A stretch of 54,503 bases of DNA from Catenaria anguillulae PL171. Lineage: Eukaryota; Blastocladiomycota; Blastocladiomycetes; Blastocladiales; Catenariaceae. The DNA lies in assembly GCA_002102555.1 (NCBI GenBank), contig MCFL01000163.1:1-54503 (forward strand), read 5' to 3'. Below the pieces are notes generated by a model. That model worked only from the letters and a program-made list of their open reading frames with translations. It did not search any database and had not been told where the DNA came from. Made by a program: the position numbers and the translations under genes. The first letter of the stretch is position 1. The number at the start of each line of letters is the position of its first letter. Positions 20,917 to 34,936 of this stretch are shown piece by piece.

Positions 20917-23900
20917 TCATGCGCTCCCATTTGCCGATACCGACTTGAGGTCCACCTCGTCGTCGGCTCCACCTTCCTTCTCGTCATCCTCTGCATCCCC
21001 TGCGGCGGCCGCGCGCGGCCCACCCCATGTGCGCTGGTTGATGGTTGCAATCGAGTATACGAGCACCAAGACCTGGAAGGTGCAGGAGTTGCAGTGAGTA
21101 CATGGATGACGGCAGTCGAGGCTTCAGTTCGGTGAAAAGCACGCGAGCATACCATGAAAAGAGGATTCCACCAGTAGTACGCTGGGAAGATGATGGCAGA
21201 CTTGATGCGACCGTTGATGAGACACCATACAGAAATAAACAGCCAATTGGGGACAAGAATCAAGAGCAGCCACCAGAGAAGGCTCCACTCGAAGGCGGAT
21301 GCAGGCGAGAAGATGGCCATGAAGGCGAGCTCAAAAATGAGCAGGTACCTGTAACGTTGAGGAAGTGGACACGAGGGTGAGCACGCGAAGCATAGGAAAC
21401 AGCTTTTGCTACTGAAAAACGTACACGAGCGAGCCACCAACCTTGAGCATCATGAGGAACTTTGTCAAGAGCAAGAACGGAAACTTGGCCCACAGTTCAG
21501 GTGTGCAGAGCATGATGAGCTCATTCGACACTTGTCTGCAGGAATGGGAACAGCCGAAACACGTCAGTGACCAGGATATTCGCGGAATCAAGGTGATAGT
21601 GGACGTACCCAAGATACCAGCGACGCCGTTGACGCAACAAATCATAAAAGTTGTCCGGCGCTTCTGTCTTGCACACAGCGGCTGACGAAAACCCAAGTGC
21701 ACGCCACGAGTACCGCGACATGAGCAGGTGCGACATGTACCGATCCTCGCCAAGATAGCGGCGAGCAAACTCGAACGTGGTATCAATGGGCGGTTGCTCA
21801 AAGTAGTCGTGCGAAACCTCACACAGCGTGTTCCAGCGGAACATGGTCAAGACACCAGGCAAGCACGTCACGCTTCCGAGGTACGATTCAGCATTCCGGT
21901 AAATCTGTGTCCGGGAAGGCGGGTCAGTTGGCTGGCTGAACGACATTGGACCGCACAGGGAGCAATCCGCAGGTTGCGTACCATTGATTCAATGTACTCT
22001 GAGTCCTGCAAAATGCGCCAAAAGCTGAGCGACCCTTCGTTGCGACTGACGCAAAAGCCCGTGCACGCCTTGGTGGTCGGGTACCGATGAAGCTCTGCGA
22101 CCAAGTGTGACACAGCATCGCTATTGATGTGCGTGTCCGAGTCGACAAACAGCACGCAGTTATCTTGGCCGGCTGATTCCCCAGCATTCGCCAACCTCGT
22201 CTTGAGCTTGCCAAACATGTTGCGTTGTGTCCCGAGCTTGCCACTGTGCTCAAAGCGGAAAATGGTAAACTCGACCCCGCGGTACGTGACGGTAAATTCG
22301 TCGGGGCACGCGTCGCGGGAGAACATGGTGTGGTGGCCAGCAAATGGCGAGGAGTAGCTTGTGTCTGCAGAAATGGTCAACTCGGACGACAGGGAAATGG
22401 AGGTGCGCGGCGACGAGGCGTGCGTGTGCGCACCGAGTGCGGGTGAGGCGGGGACGCTGGCGTTGCGACTTGCGAGCTGGGACATGATTGACCCGCGTTG
22501 TTGGCCGCCGTTGGAAAAGTGGTTGAATGATGCAGAACCGGAACCGGAGGTGGCGGCGGCCGCGATCGCGGTGAGCGAAGTACTGGAGCCATTGTGTGAG
22601 CGGTCGTAAAAGCCCGGTGAGGAGCTGAATTGGCCCATGGTGGATGTGCGCGGCGTCCAGTTGGGTGACCCAATGGGCGTAAGGGCCGGAGATGGGGCGA
22701 CTGTTGCAGTCAACATGGGCGAATTTGGGCTGGAAACGATTTGGTGCAAGCCATTGTACTTGAATGCACCGCCAGCTGCTTTACGGGTAGCCGACGGACG
22801 CGGTTTTGAGGGCTCTTGTTGCTCGCGTTTCTTCTCATCAACCGGGTCAACAATGGGAACGCCAGAAAGAAGCCGGCACAGCGTAAAGTACTCTTGCTCG
22901 CAGTCCATCTTGTCGTAACCGACAAACACTCGAAGGCGAGGGTAGTCACTTGCAGCCACGCCATTGAGAGCACCGAGCAGGTTGGGCAGTGGCTCATTGT
23001 ACCTGAAAACACATGGCCGAATCGCGTGAGACAAGTGCGAGACAATGGCTCGGAGAAAAGAAACAAATCAAACGGACACTGGAATCATCATGTAAACCAT
23101 GGGAACATCTTCCGTGACATGAGCCGACTCACCATTGGATGATGGCTGGTTGCTGGGCATTGCCTCGACGTCGTTGTGAGATGCCGGCCCTTGATTTTGC
23201 TTGCGGACCTTGGCCGCATACCGTGAGTCCATAATCAGCTTGATCATGGCAGCAAACACTGTGGGTGACACAGTGGGCAGAGTTAGCATATGGGAAAGCG
23301 GCTTCTCGGGCAATAACAAGTGGTGTCACGTACTGTTGACAACGACGGGAAACAGTGCCAAGCCGAAAATGAGGTACATGAGTGGCCAGACGACAGGCTG
23401 ATGGGCCAGCAAAGATGTGCCAATGACGGCCGAGTAGAGCGATTTGACTTGCAGGACCGCAACGACCACTGGATGACGAATTTTGGGACAATAGGAGGAG
23501 TGTGGAGGTTAGGCATGGCGTGGGTGAACAATAACAAAAACTCGAAACGGGTGTCAGAGATCGGGTGCTTGTGTCTTTGCGCCATCTGGTCACCGCAGGT
23601 CACAGATACGGAAAAACTGCCAACTCTGGAAATGGCCACACGAAACAGATGATGCACATGCACAGCGAGCGGAGACTTTGAAGAAACGAGACTGTACCGT
23701 AAATGAATGACCCAACGTAGAGCGTATACAGCGACCAAATGACGACCGTCATGGCCACCATGGATCGCTTTCCACGCGAGAGACCGAGAATGTTGACGAA
23801 TGACCATGAGTGGAAGACCCAGTGGGCCGTGAGATAGAGCAGAATGGCACCGAGGAGCGAAAAACAGACGATTTGAAGCGTCAAGGTGGCGGCATACGGC

Positions 23901-23956
23901 CAAGACGCCGTCATGCTGTCCGCTGGCACGTCGGCTGGCAGTGGCGTCGTCGACAT
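20917..23956 (-). CDS. Chitin-synthase-like GT2 membrane enzyme
   Basis: Eight exons (23956-23698, 23468-23334, 23258-23078, 23002-21982, 21904-21609, 21535-21425, 21348-21153, 21072-20917) join without frame conflict to about 784 residues. Introns are 73-80 nt except the first (229 nt), which could hide a tiny exon. Two or more N-terminal membrane helices come first, then the GT-A start IPVYNEPLPNLLGAL, a Ser/Thr/Ala-rich insertion of about 150 residues, the metal-site region FVDSDTHINSDAV, RNEGSLSFWRILQDSEYI, GSVTCLPGVLTMFRW, the acid pair in GEDRYMSHLLM and the product-binding QRRRWYLG. Four or more C-terminal helices follow, then INQRTWGGPR and an acidic tail. This is the processive GT2 layout of chitin and hyaluronan synthases, extruding polymer through the plasma membrane. 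The low-complexity insertion and the motif variants make the class unclear. Confidence 0.88.
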
Positions 23957-25504
23957 TCTTGCAGAAGGGCGACAGCTTCAGGTGGAATTGTCGGTATCGG
24001 GTGGGAAAAGGGACCGTGGCGATCTCAGTAGCGGCAACTGGGGAGGGTCAAGCGAGGGATGGAGACACGGCGCAGAGGTTCCAGGGGGGACGGCTCAGTG
24101 TGGAGAGGGATGGCTGCAGCTATAAGCAGTTGGCATCTGATTCGGTGTGTGGTTGGCTGGCTGGCTTGCGGAGAATCTCGAAGTGACTTGACGCCTACTT
24201 ATGGGCTTCTCGAGTGCGATACGGTCACGACAGATAGCCAGAAGTGAAGCAGGCGTTGGCTGGGGTCTGGGAATGACGTGCAGTTGCAACTTTGGCGGGT
24301 GAAGGTGCTGATCCGGGAGTCGAATTGAAAGCGTGGAGCAGGAACACGTTTGTGTCTATTTTCGCACATGAAGTGGGGAGCTTGGTCCCTTTTTCATTCC
24401 CAGTCCCATGGGCAAGTCGGGATGGGGAGGCAGTTGTCACCATAATTCCCACAGGAGGCGAGGGCGCTTGGTGGTGGGCTCATTCAGCAAGCTTGCTGCT
24501 CAGCTCGAGCATTTTGCGCCTCGTTCCATCTGCAAACAAACGGCGTGTGTGCTTGTCATTTTGACCGACACTGCTCGCGCCAATCACCACGTGTTGTGAG
24601 GCCGTCTTCCTCGTCTCCTACTCTGGCGTTGATTCAACCCTGGACTCGATACAAGTCACTCATCGAGTCATTCGGCGTGGTCGTGCATGCACATGTGTGT
24701 GGCGGCCGCCCAAACGCCCAAGTCGGATCCAACGGATCGTTCATACAATAAGTACGTTCTGCTCACGCCAATATCACATGAATGTCGTCATAATGTCATC
24801 GCCGCAAATGAGCTGAAACTTATAACTCGCATTTACCCGTTTACGGCCACTCCCGATTGCGTTACTCGTGTGAATATACATGCAAGATCGTGGCAACTCG
24901 ACGGAAAAGCGGGAGGAGCATGAGAACTCTAGGATGAATGAAGCTGCACAGGCTTCCGTTCTCCATTCAATGCAAGCGAACGTGCACATGCGTCAACCCA
25001 TTCATCGGGTACTATCCATAGAGCCGAGCCGAACACTCGGCGGTTGACCGCCGAAAGCAAGAAAAAACTCGAATGTTTTCCTCCCCATGCGCTGTAGGTT
25101 GTACATGGATGTGAAATACTTCTTCCGTCTGAGCGTACAAGATGCGACGGTTGAAAGCCTGGTCGCAGCATTCAAGAGCTGGTGAACTGGAATGAAATCA
25201 GTGTCCGATCGCGTCTGTCTCACAGTCGAGAGACTGCAAACCAGGACTCGGAGTTCCCCTGGTTCAACGGGCCGTGTCCTTGTCATGCAGTGGATTGCGG
25301 ACTTTGCGGTACGTGGACCGTCGTTGCCCAAAACATTGCCATGTATTTCACAGAAATCAATTGATGGAATGCAATCAGACTCGAGCAGCGAGTCACAACG
25401 AGACGGTGATGATGGAGTTGGGAATGACGGTTCGGTCGGATGAGTCTTGGCAGTCCCGCCGCCAAGATGTAACTTACACGTCAACATTCCCACGGGGCGG
25501 TCAC
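23957..25504. other. Intergenic, no gene seen
   Basis: About 1.5 kb between the chitin-synthase-like start and the end of the CAP gene. The first part should be the promoter of the chitin-synthase-like gene. Open frames are short and without recognisable features. I see no RNA gene. Confidence 0.45.
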
Positions 25505-26201
25505 TTACAAGCACCTGGCATCCGTGTTCCTGGTCGTTCCAAACACCTGAGTCCAGTATACGCAGCGGCCGCGGCCATTCCGACACGCACCTTCAGCGCG
25601 AGCGACGCCGAGCTGCTTAAGCTGGGCGTTGAGCAAATTGCGCCGGTGGCCAGCACTGTTGATCCAGCTATTCATTGGACGAGCAACATCGTTGAATCCT
25701 GGGGCGGAGCCGAACGCACTGTGCAAAATGAACGCAACGGAGGGATGGTGTCAGAAGCGACCGAAAATGGGAAGGCCACAAGCTGGGACCACGATGAAGG
25801 GATACTAAGTAATAAACGCACATGTTTTCAGCAGCATTGCTGAACTGGTACCCCTGATCCCTCATCCGCTGAAACGGCGACTTGCCATTGGACCCGGTGT
25901 GATCCATGAATCGCCGGGCGGCCATGTCGCGTGAATGAACTTCGGCCGCGGTGATCAGGCGGCGCTCCAGACACAGCGGGCGGGCTCCGTTGCGTTGGCG
26001 GACTGGTGCGGGATCAATTGGAAGCAAGGAGTGGCAATGGCGGTCAGTAAGTAGGTAGTTGGGGAAAGTATTCCACAGCCATCATCTAGACGTACATTCG
26101 TTCACCTGGCGGAGCATTTCACGTTGATAAGCTTCCTGAGCCAATGCAACGTGTGCGAGGACGGCAAAGGCAATGAGTGCGACGAGACGAAGCGAATACA
26201 T
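25505..26201 (-). CDS. Secreted CAP/SCP-domain protein
   Basis: Three exons (26201-26096, 26002-25822, 25718-25505) give 166 residues; introns are 93 and 103 nt with GTACGT and GTGCGT donors. Exon 1 encodes a clean signal peptide (MYSLRLVALIAFAVLAHVAL, cleavage near ALA-QE) and the start of the domain (AYQREMLRQVNEFR). The CAP core follows: HSRDMAARRFMDHTG, then GYQFSNAAENIAFG (the GENIAWG-type motif), SWINSAGHRRNLLN with the conserved Gly-His-Arg, and a C-terminal YWTQVFG (the YWVQVFA-type motif). Two conserved His residues (DHTG and GHRRN) are present. The length is near the minimum for a single CAP domain without extensions. Fungal CAP proteins such as yeast Pry1 bind sterols and lipids in the secretory pathway or outside the cell. 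I infer an extracellular location. Confidence 0.9.
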
Positions 26202-28379
<2,178 letters not shown>

Positions 28380-29162
28380 GCAGTAGCAGGCGAAAAGTTG
28401 GATGGATGGATGGATGGAATCATGATGGAATGATGCAGAGGATGGGATGATGGAACCGAGTCCAATGTAATTCATGTGTACTGATGAATCGTGTCAGTCC
28501 ATACACTGATGCCCGCGACCGATATCCAGTGTCCACGCCCTGACTTTGAAGCATGCACGCCTCACCTCGGCAGCAGCCCAGCAAGCATGAGAACGAGATC
28601 GGCGGCCACGCACGTCCGTTGCAATTCCCTACTTGCATTTGCCAGATCTGACCCGAAGACTTGTGCATATGCATATGCCAGACCTCCCACCGCTATTTCC
28701 GCCCTGTACCAACGACGACTGCTGCATGCACCCCGGGCAATTGCATGAATGACTCGCTGCACGGCACAATCTGCATCCTGCTCCCGTTCCACGCATACCT
28801 CGGCCCCCGTCCCAGCCCACAAATTGAAGCTGTCGCCGCTTGATTGATTTGTACTGCCTCCAGTGATTCCCGAACCCAGAATCAGAGCCCGTCGGCCAGT
28901 AGACCAGTCCAATCGCTACCCGTGCCTTGCTGTTGCTGAAGCTGCTTGCCCCGATCGGTCGCGGTCCCCCAGTCTTCCCCCCCCCCCCCCCCCCACGGAC
29001 TCGGTTCCCTTCCAGACCCCACATCTTGCCCTCGATCATTACTTCCTCCCTCTTTCCGCCATCCATCAGCGTGTGTTGCCCCCTTGCCGGTGACACTAGT
29101 GCCTTCCTATGCTTTCATTGCACGACAGTCACCCACAGTCGTCCAACCAACACCCTCCCGCC
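28380..29162. other. Intergenic with simple repeats and an 18-base C run
   Basis: The stretch holds a GGAT tetranucleotide repeat (28398-28418) just after the DPM1 stop and an uninterrupted run of 18 C residues (28977-28994). I see no gene. A second C run of 13 lies at 29315-29327, inside the first intron of the next gene. Confidence 0.6.
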
Positions 29163-32108
29163 ATGGATGCCAACGCCGAGCCCGAGGCACGTTCCATTCC
29201 TTGCTTTCGTTACTCTGACTCGGTCCCAGTCGCCTTCGCACACTCCTCGACTCCACCCTGCCGTTCCCCTCAAGCTTCCAATTTCCACACACTTTTCTCT
29301 GTCCTCCCATATTTCCCCCCCCCCCCCGTTTCCTCATTTCCTGTTTCCATGATTCATTACCTGAACGAACCCCTCGCTCCTCGACTTGGTACCAATCTAA
29401 CCGACGACCCGCTTCCCACCCCGTTCCATCAAGCAGTACACCATCTCGCTCCGCATCCGGCACGTTGCGGGCTCGTCCCCACCCCTCTTCGAGGTCGCCA
29501 CCCCGACCTTTAACAATGCCGCTACTGGCCCGATCCCCGTGGTGGACGCCATGTCATCGCCGCACATTCAGCTCTCGTCGCCATCGCTCAAACTCATTCG
29601 CTTTGCCATGCAGCTCCCGCACCTGATTGAGGAGCAGGTCGCCGCTTTTGGATGTTCGGTCGAGCACGTGGCTGCCGCGCAGCCCCCAACAAGCCCTCGG
29701 GCCGCCAGTCATCCAATGACGCCCGGTCGTGCCAGTTTGCCGCCCATGGATCGTGATGCGCGCATGACGAGTCCAGGCATGGGGGGTGGGTCTCAAGCCG
29801 GGTACATGAGTGAATTGGCAGCCGGGGTGAAGCGGAGGTCGAGTGTCGATGCCGTACGTTGGTTTGATGCAAGGTAGGAATGTTGCCGCTTGTCTGACGC
29901 ATGTACCCGTTCCTTTAGCTTCCACCGGATGCCAAACGCCTTCGCCCTGACGATCCTCGCAGTCCAAACGACCAGCGTCAACAAGAGCTCGACGATGTGC
30001 GTTGTCTTATTTTTTCCACCTCATGTTCTTCCTCGCCAGTGCGTAACTTTGCTACCTTGCGCTTTCCTCAACAGGCGCCATCAGGTCCGCCGGTCGTCTA
30101 CGTGGTGAAAAACTTGCCAGACAATCCAGAATATCGCGACCGCCTGGTCGATTTCTTCCAATGGGCAGGTATCTCGGTTACCTTTTGCCGCTGGAACCGC
30201 GACCCGGAAGACCCGCAGTACATGCTGCCGTTTGCATTTTTCGAGACGTGCGACCCAACCTTGAACCATGTGGATCGCGTGCGCATCTTGCGTGACCGCC
30301 GGTTTTACGGTAAGGCTTTGCGGTTGTTTACACCTGCTGAGGAGATTGATATCCGCGAAGACCATGTGCGTTACCCTCTTACCTTGTCCTCCATGAGCGC
30401 GGCTCACTCTGACTCACTGTGCAACATGCGATCGTTTCATTTTGTTTTGCGACTCAATCATCAGTTCAAGGCCCTGGAACGCGCCGCCAAATACTCGGAA
30501 GACATTTACGACGAGGAAGAACGCCGACGCCCTCGCGACCGGTTCCACACTGGGGCCATGGCGGGCCCATACGACCGCGCGCCGCCGTCGCCCCCGCGCG
30601 TGCTCGACACGCACATCACGCGGTTCCGCATCTTCAACATTCCCGCCAGCCGCACGTACGGACAAACGCTCCGCGGCCTGTTTTCACAAGCGGGCGAGGT
30701 CCTCAACATGCATTGGGAATTGCCCGACTCGCGCATGGAGCGCACTGCATCGGCCGTGCTCGAGGTGGTGAAAAACATTCACTCGACACGGCGTATGCTC
30801 GGGCTGCGCGGCGTTGTGCTGGACGGCCGTGCAATTGATGTGGATCCATTGGATGCCATTGACCCGTCGGATGTGCCCGCCAAGCCGCCCGCCGTGTTCA
30901 TTGTGACCAACATTCCGCCCACAGGCCCGCGCGTCGGCCTGTTGCGCCAAGTGTTTAGCGCAAAGGGATACGTGCACTATGTCGACTGGCACTACCGCCG
31001 GTCCGACCGGCAGTGCTTTGCATACATCTCCATGGCCGATGATATGACGCTCCAGGCCGAGGATCTCGAAGGATACGATTTCCACGGGTCGGCCCTGCGC
31101 GTGCAACGCATTCCGAACCTGGACGAGTTTTTGGCACGCCCGGCGTTGCTCGAGGAATGCATTCGTGGCAACTCGCTGGAGCGCGCGCTTGCAGCGCCCA
31201 GGGGCGCATTTGAAGGCGCGCGGCCGGGCGGCGCATTTGGGTTGGGCGGGCCAAGTGTGGGCAAGCCGCTCATGCGCTCGGCTTCGAGCTCCTTGTCGGC
31301 ATCCGCCAGTGGCTCTGGTTTGGGCGCGGCGGCACCGGGGCCGCCAAAGGCAAACCCGTGGTTGCCGTCGTCGTGGGCCATGGGTGATCCGCTCAAGGCC
31401 GCGGTCAAGAAGGAGTCTGAGACGCCAAGTGCCACGGGCGATGAGGCAAGTGGTGCTGGGACGGCGTCAGCATCCGCGTCTGGAGCGGGTGGCGATTCGA
31501 TGGCCGAATCAAATGCCAATGGAGACGCAACCTCCGGTGATGGTGGTGAGCAACAACAGACCGGGCAAGTCGACGGCGGTGCTGGTGGCGAAGATCATGT
31601 CATGGACGATGAGGAAGGAGCCATTGATCCGGCGGCTGCCGACCTAGAAGAGGGGGAGGACGGCGCACACATTGAGACGAACGATGGCGATGTGACCATG
31701 GACGAGGCGACGGATGCCCCAGCAACCGATTCAACTGCACCGCCACCACATTCCATCCCCGATCAGCCGCTCGAACAACCCGCGGGCTCCACTGCACCCG
31801 TGACGCGCTCACCGCCCGATCCAAACACCATTGCCGCCCAGCGTCTCAAGTACGTGGTGTTCCGCGACATTCCACTGAGCGTGTCCGAAGACGACGTGAG
31901 TTCAAGCGTGGTCAATTATGGATGCGACGCGTGCTCGCGTGCGTTCCGTGACGGCGACAATGTGGTGCTCATGTACGACGAGTTGCAGTCGTCGTTCATG
32001 GTTGCGGCCATGGGCGCCTTGCAGTTTGGTGGGCGCATGGTCAAGGGCGAGTTGGCGACGGCAGAGTATCTTGTGCAGTTGTACATGGGCGGATTGGTGG
32101 ACTTTTGA
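29163..32108 (+). CDS. RNA-binding protein with four RRM-like domains
   Basis: The well-supported exons are 29437-29853, 29919-29996, 30075-30365 and 30465-32108 (about 809 residues). A first exon from the ATG at 29163 (MDANAEPE) must be spliced to 29437, but no GT donor keeps the frame well; a GC donor at 29187 would. RRM-like domains: VVYVVKNLPDNPEYRDRLVD to KALRLF; FRIFNIPASRTYGQTLRGLF to DVDPL; VFIVTNIPPTGPRVGLLRQV to ALRVQRI; and, after a Gly/Ser/Ala linker and an acidic region, YVVFRDIPLSVSEDDVSSSV to the C terminus. The layout is Mei2- or Spen-like only in a loose sense, and I assign no orthologue. The 99-nt intron 30366-30464 is a stop-free multiple of three. The linker contains NPWLPSSW, a possible short motif. 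Confidence 0.75.
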
Positions 32109-33073
32109 GTTGCGGGTTGGGCAATGTTTGTCAACTGCTGTTTGTGGCGTTTGGTTGATTGGTGAAGCTCTATCCATACTTGCCCGTTACGGTTCCATAT
32201 CGTTTGATTTTTCTTTTTTCTCTTCTTTGATTCATTGCCGATGTTGTTTGCTGTTGAATATATTGCCTCTCATTCGTCATCCAATGCGTGCGAAGGCGCC
32301 TGTGCAAAATGCCGAATGAATGGGAAAGCTCAAGATGTCGCGCTCGCCGCCGGACTTGCCCTCGATCTGCTCGCGCTGCCTGACCTCGCTTGACCACCCT
32401 GCTTTCATCGAAAGGAGGGGGGGACATGACAGAGTGTGGCGGGATCTATTTGAGCGTTGAATTGCACGATTGAACTAGACAATCGGCGACCGATTGGCAG
32501 CCTGGATACAGTAAGTGATGTGCACTAATGACTCCCGCCAGTTTCGGAACGGGCTTGCTTGTCGGGGCGGCCTGCAGTTGGCGGCTCCAGGCATTCTTGT
32601 CCGCCTTTTGGTTACGGCTGGAATTTTGCTGTCGGCGGGTGGGAAAGGCAATTGGGTGGGAATCGACGAAAACTGGGGGGTAGATACAGTTGTGGAAGCT
32701 AGCATGAAGGCGCGTGCCGCACGTATTCACTTTCAGGTGTCTGTGTAAGGTCGTTCATACTCCCTCCCTCTTATATGAATACATATATGTAACTTGATAG
32801 ATGCGCACGAACTGGAGCAAACGATGTTTACACGCATTCGCATCATTGTACGTAATGAAAATAGCAGATGGATGCCGCTGCACTGCTGTGCATGAGACCG
32901 GCACCAAGGGCAATGTGGACTTGTGTGCGAAGAAAAAAGGAGAGAGGAGCAGTGGTGTTGACAGTGGCAGACTGTGTCAGTTGGCAGCAGAGCAGACCCC
33001 GCCAGCAGGCAGCAGTACACGGCCAAGAGAGTAGGGAGCGGCACGCAACGACTATGAAGACACCCACTTATCT
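32109..33073. other. Convergent intergenic region
   Basis: About 1 kb between the ends of two convergent genes. A short open frame on the minus strand has a signal-peptide-like start and many Cys, but it lies entirely in the downstream flank and has no conserved pattern. I see no gene. Confidence 0.45.
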
Positions 33074-34936
33074 TCAATCTGCATACTCATCGGACGGGCA
33101 TGCATCAAGCTCTTCCCACGCACTCTCATCTTCCTCCTCGTTATCCTCATTTTGCCCATCTTGCTTCTTGTGTGCAAACATGGCCAGATCACGTTTCGAA
33201 ACCTCGTAATCTTGGATGGCCTTACCCACCAATCCTCCCGCTGCCCAATCAATCTGGCCCAATCCCCATTTGATCAACTGCTGGTTGATGCGTCATAACA
33301 CATTTGTGTCCCGCATGATCGGGGCAAGCGTAACCCCGTCAGGCGCTGCTGCAATCGAGTCCAGAACTTGGCCAGCGTGGATTGACTGCATGCCCCGAAA
33401 CTTGGTCAAGGCCAAGTGAGGCAACAAGGTTGCGAGGCCAGAAACTTGAGTAAATTGGATGCATTGCACCAGGTACTTTGACATGCAAGTTGGAATATAG
33501 CACAAGACAAAGGCACACACCCAACGTCATAAAGACAATGCGAGGCCGTTTCTCGGCCAGCGTTTTGACAATGTGTGAGACAAACTTGCCCCTGGGGGGA
33601 ATCCACGCCAGCGTCGATATCGTTCATGTGCGGATCATCGTTTGCCGTGCACAAGCCGAAGAATGAAAGCAAGCAAATGCCTTGTTTCGCCCACGGCGTC
33701 AAGTCATTGGAAATTGCTCGACGCGGCAAACCGACGGCGGCAGAAGCGACTTGTACAAGGCGCACCACGATGGGTTGTCTGCTTTCTTGACACCAGTCGA
33801 TGGTCCCAGTCCGATTGCCCAACCAGGCGGGGGGCGATTGGGGTTGTGCGTTTGCTGGTGGGGGCGAATGCTGCCGATGCGAAATGAATCATGGGTAAGT
33901 CGAAAGACCAAAGATGCACAGACTTGACGAGGAAATACCATTAGAGGCCGTGGGATTCGTCAAACCGTTTGCTTGGTTCGTTGATGTGCCATGGGAAACG
34001 GTGATGTTTCCCCTGGTTGACACGCTTTCCGGCGCATGGAATGGGATGTTAACTTCTGTTGGCGTGTCACGTAAATAGCAGGGTGCGGGAATCGGTAGGT
34101 TGTGGGGGCGCGCTGAACAATACGGATTTGGATGGAATGTTCCAGATGTCACGGGGAATCGCATGCGTCAGGAAATAAAGACAAACTCCAAGTGTGGGTG
34201 ACATGCGAAAGTACCAAACAAGTTCTGCTGGGGTATGTAAACGGATGATCAAGTTGCTGTGCATTGGCAGGTGGTGCATTGGTCTGCCCGTTGTTGATGA
34301 TGACGACATTGATCTTGTTGAAAGGGAATATTGTCGCCCATCGAAAGAGATCATTGGCTATGGAAGGGTATACAAGATGTCAATGCGCTCGCTCAAAATA
34401 GCATTGCAAGAAACCATAGACGAACGAATGAGTGGGACCCTTTGGTCCACTGGAGTGTCGATGATCATCTTGCCAATCTGTGACGGCTCCCCATTCAGAA
34501 CATGTTGAGACAATACGTGACGGCAGAAAGTGAAATTGGTGTGGAACGCATACCTCTTGCACACCAGGCACCTGGGCGATTGGTCCCACAGACCTCTTCC
34601 ACGTTGGGTGAGCGACTTCCCACCACTGCTTCATGTATGCAACAGGGTCGACAGTGAGAGCTTGTTTGGGAGCGGACATGAAAACTTTGGGATTGCTTGT
34701 AGTGAGAACTGAACATTTTCACTTTTTGGCATTGAGAATTCTCCATCGATAGAAGGGAAAGTCGCAAGAAATGAACATACTCATGAGCCGACCCTTGATG
34801 TGCTTGTGGCAGTGGCCCAATGCATCGCGGGCAATTAATAACAAAACTCACTCGCGGGCTCCTCGTTGTTCAGGCCGTCAACATACCTCTTCAGTCGGGG
34901 CTCAACCCTCGCGATATCAGACTCAACAAGGTACTC
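33074..34936 (-). pseudogene. Degenerate uracil-DNA glycosylase (UNG family 1) homologue
   Basis: Pieces in the right order match family-1 UDG: TWKRSVGPIAQVPGVQEIGK (about 34610-34500), then IPNDLFRWATIFPFNKINVV, a Tyr/Lys stretch NPSWCALYKSLL, NDLTPWAKQGICLLSFFGLC (33712 leftward; human GDLSGWAKQGVLLLNAVLTV), FVSHIVKTLAEKRPRIVFMT, MHPIYSS in place of HPSPLS, and INQQLIKWGLGQIDW at the end. The active-site motif GQDPYH is replaced by residues reading NNGQTNAP (34272-34295), so the catalytic Asp is gone. Two single-base frame changes flank the WAKQG block (-1 near 33710, +1 near 33610) and a TGA interrupts the last part near 33295. An acidic tail ends SDEYAD. Upstream exons with MLLKPGFF and EYLVESDIARVEPRLK may belong to it. 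It is either a decaying gene, a divergent inactive UDG-fold protein, or both combined with sequence errors. Confidence 0.6.

Noticed and set aside
23469-23697. Extra 30-nt exon inside the long first intron of the chitin-synthase-like gene
   Set aside because: It could keep frame (VGSFSVSVTC), but the acceptor and donor are weak; a single intron is simpler.
32733-33077. Minus-strand Cys-rich frame with hydrophobic start
   Set aside because: No conserved Cys spacing; it lies in the 3' flank of the UDG-like gene and has poor codon use.
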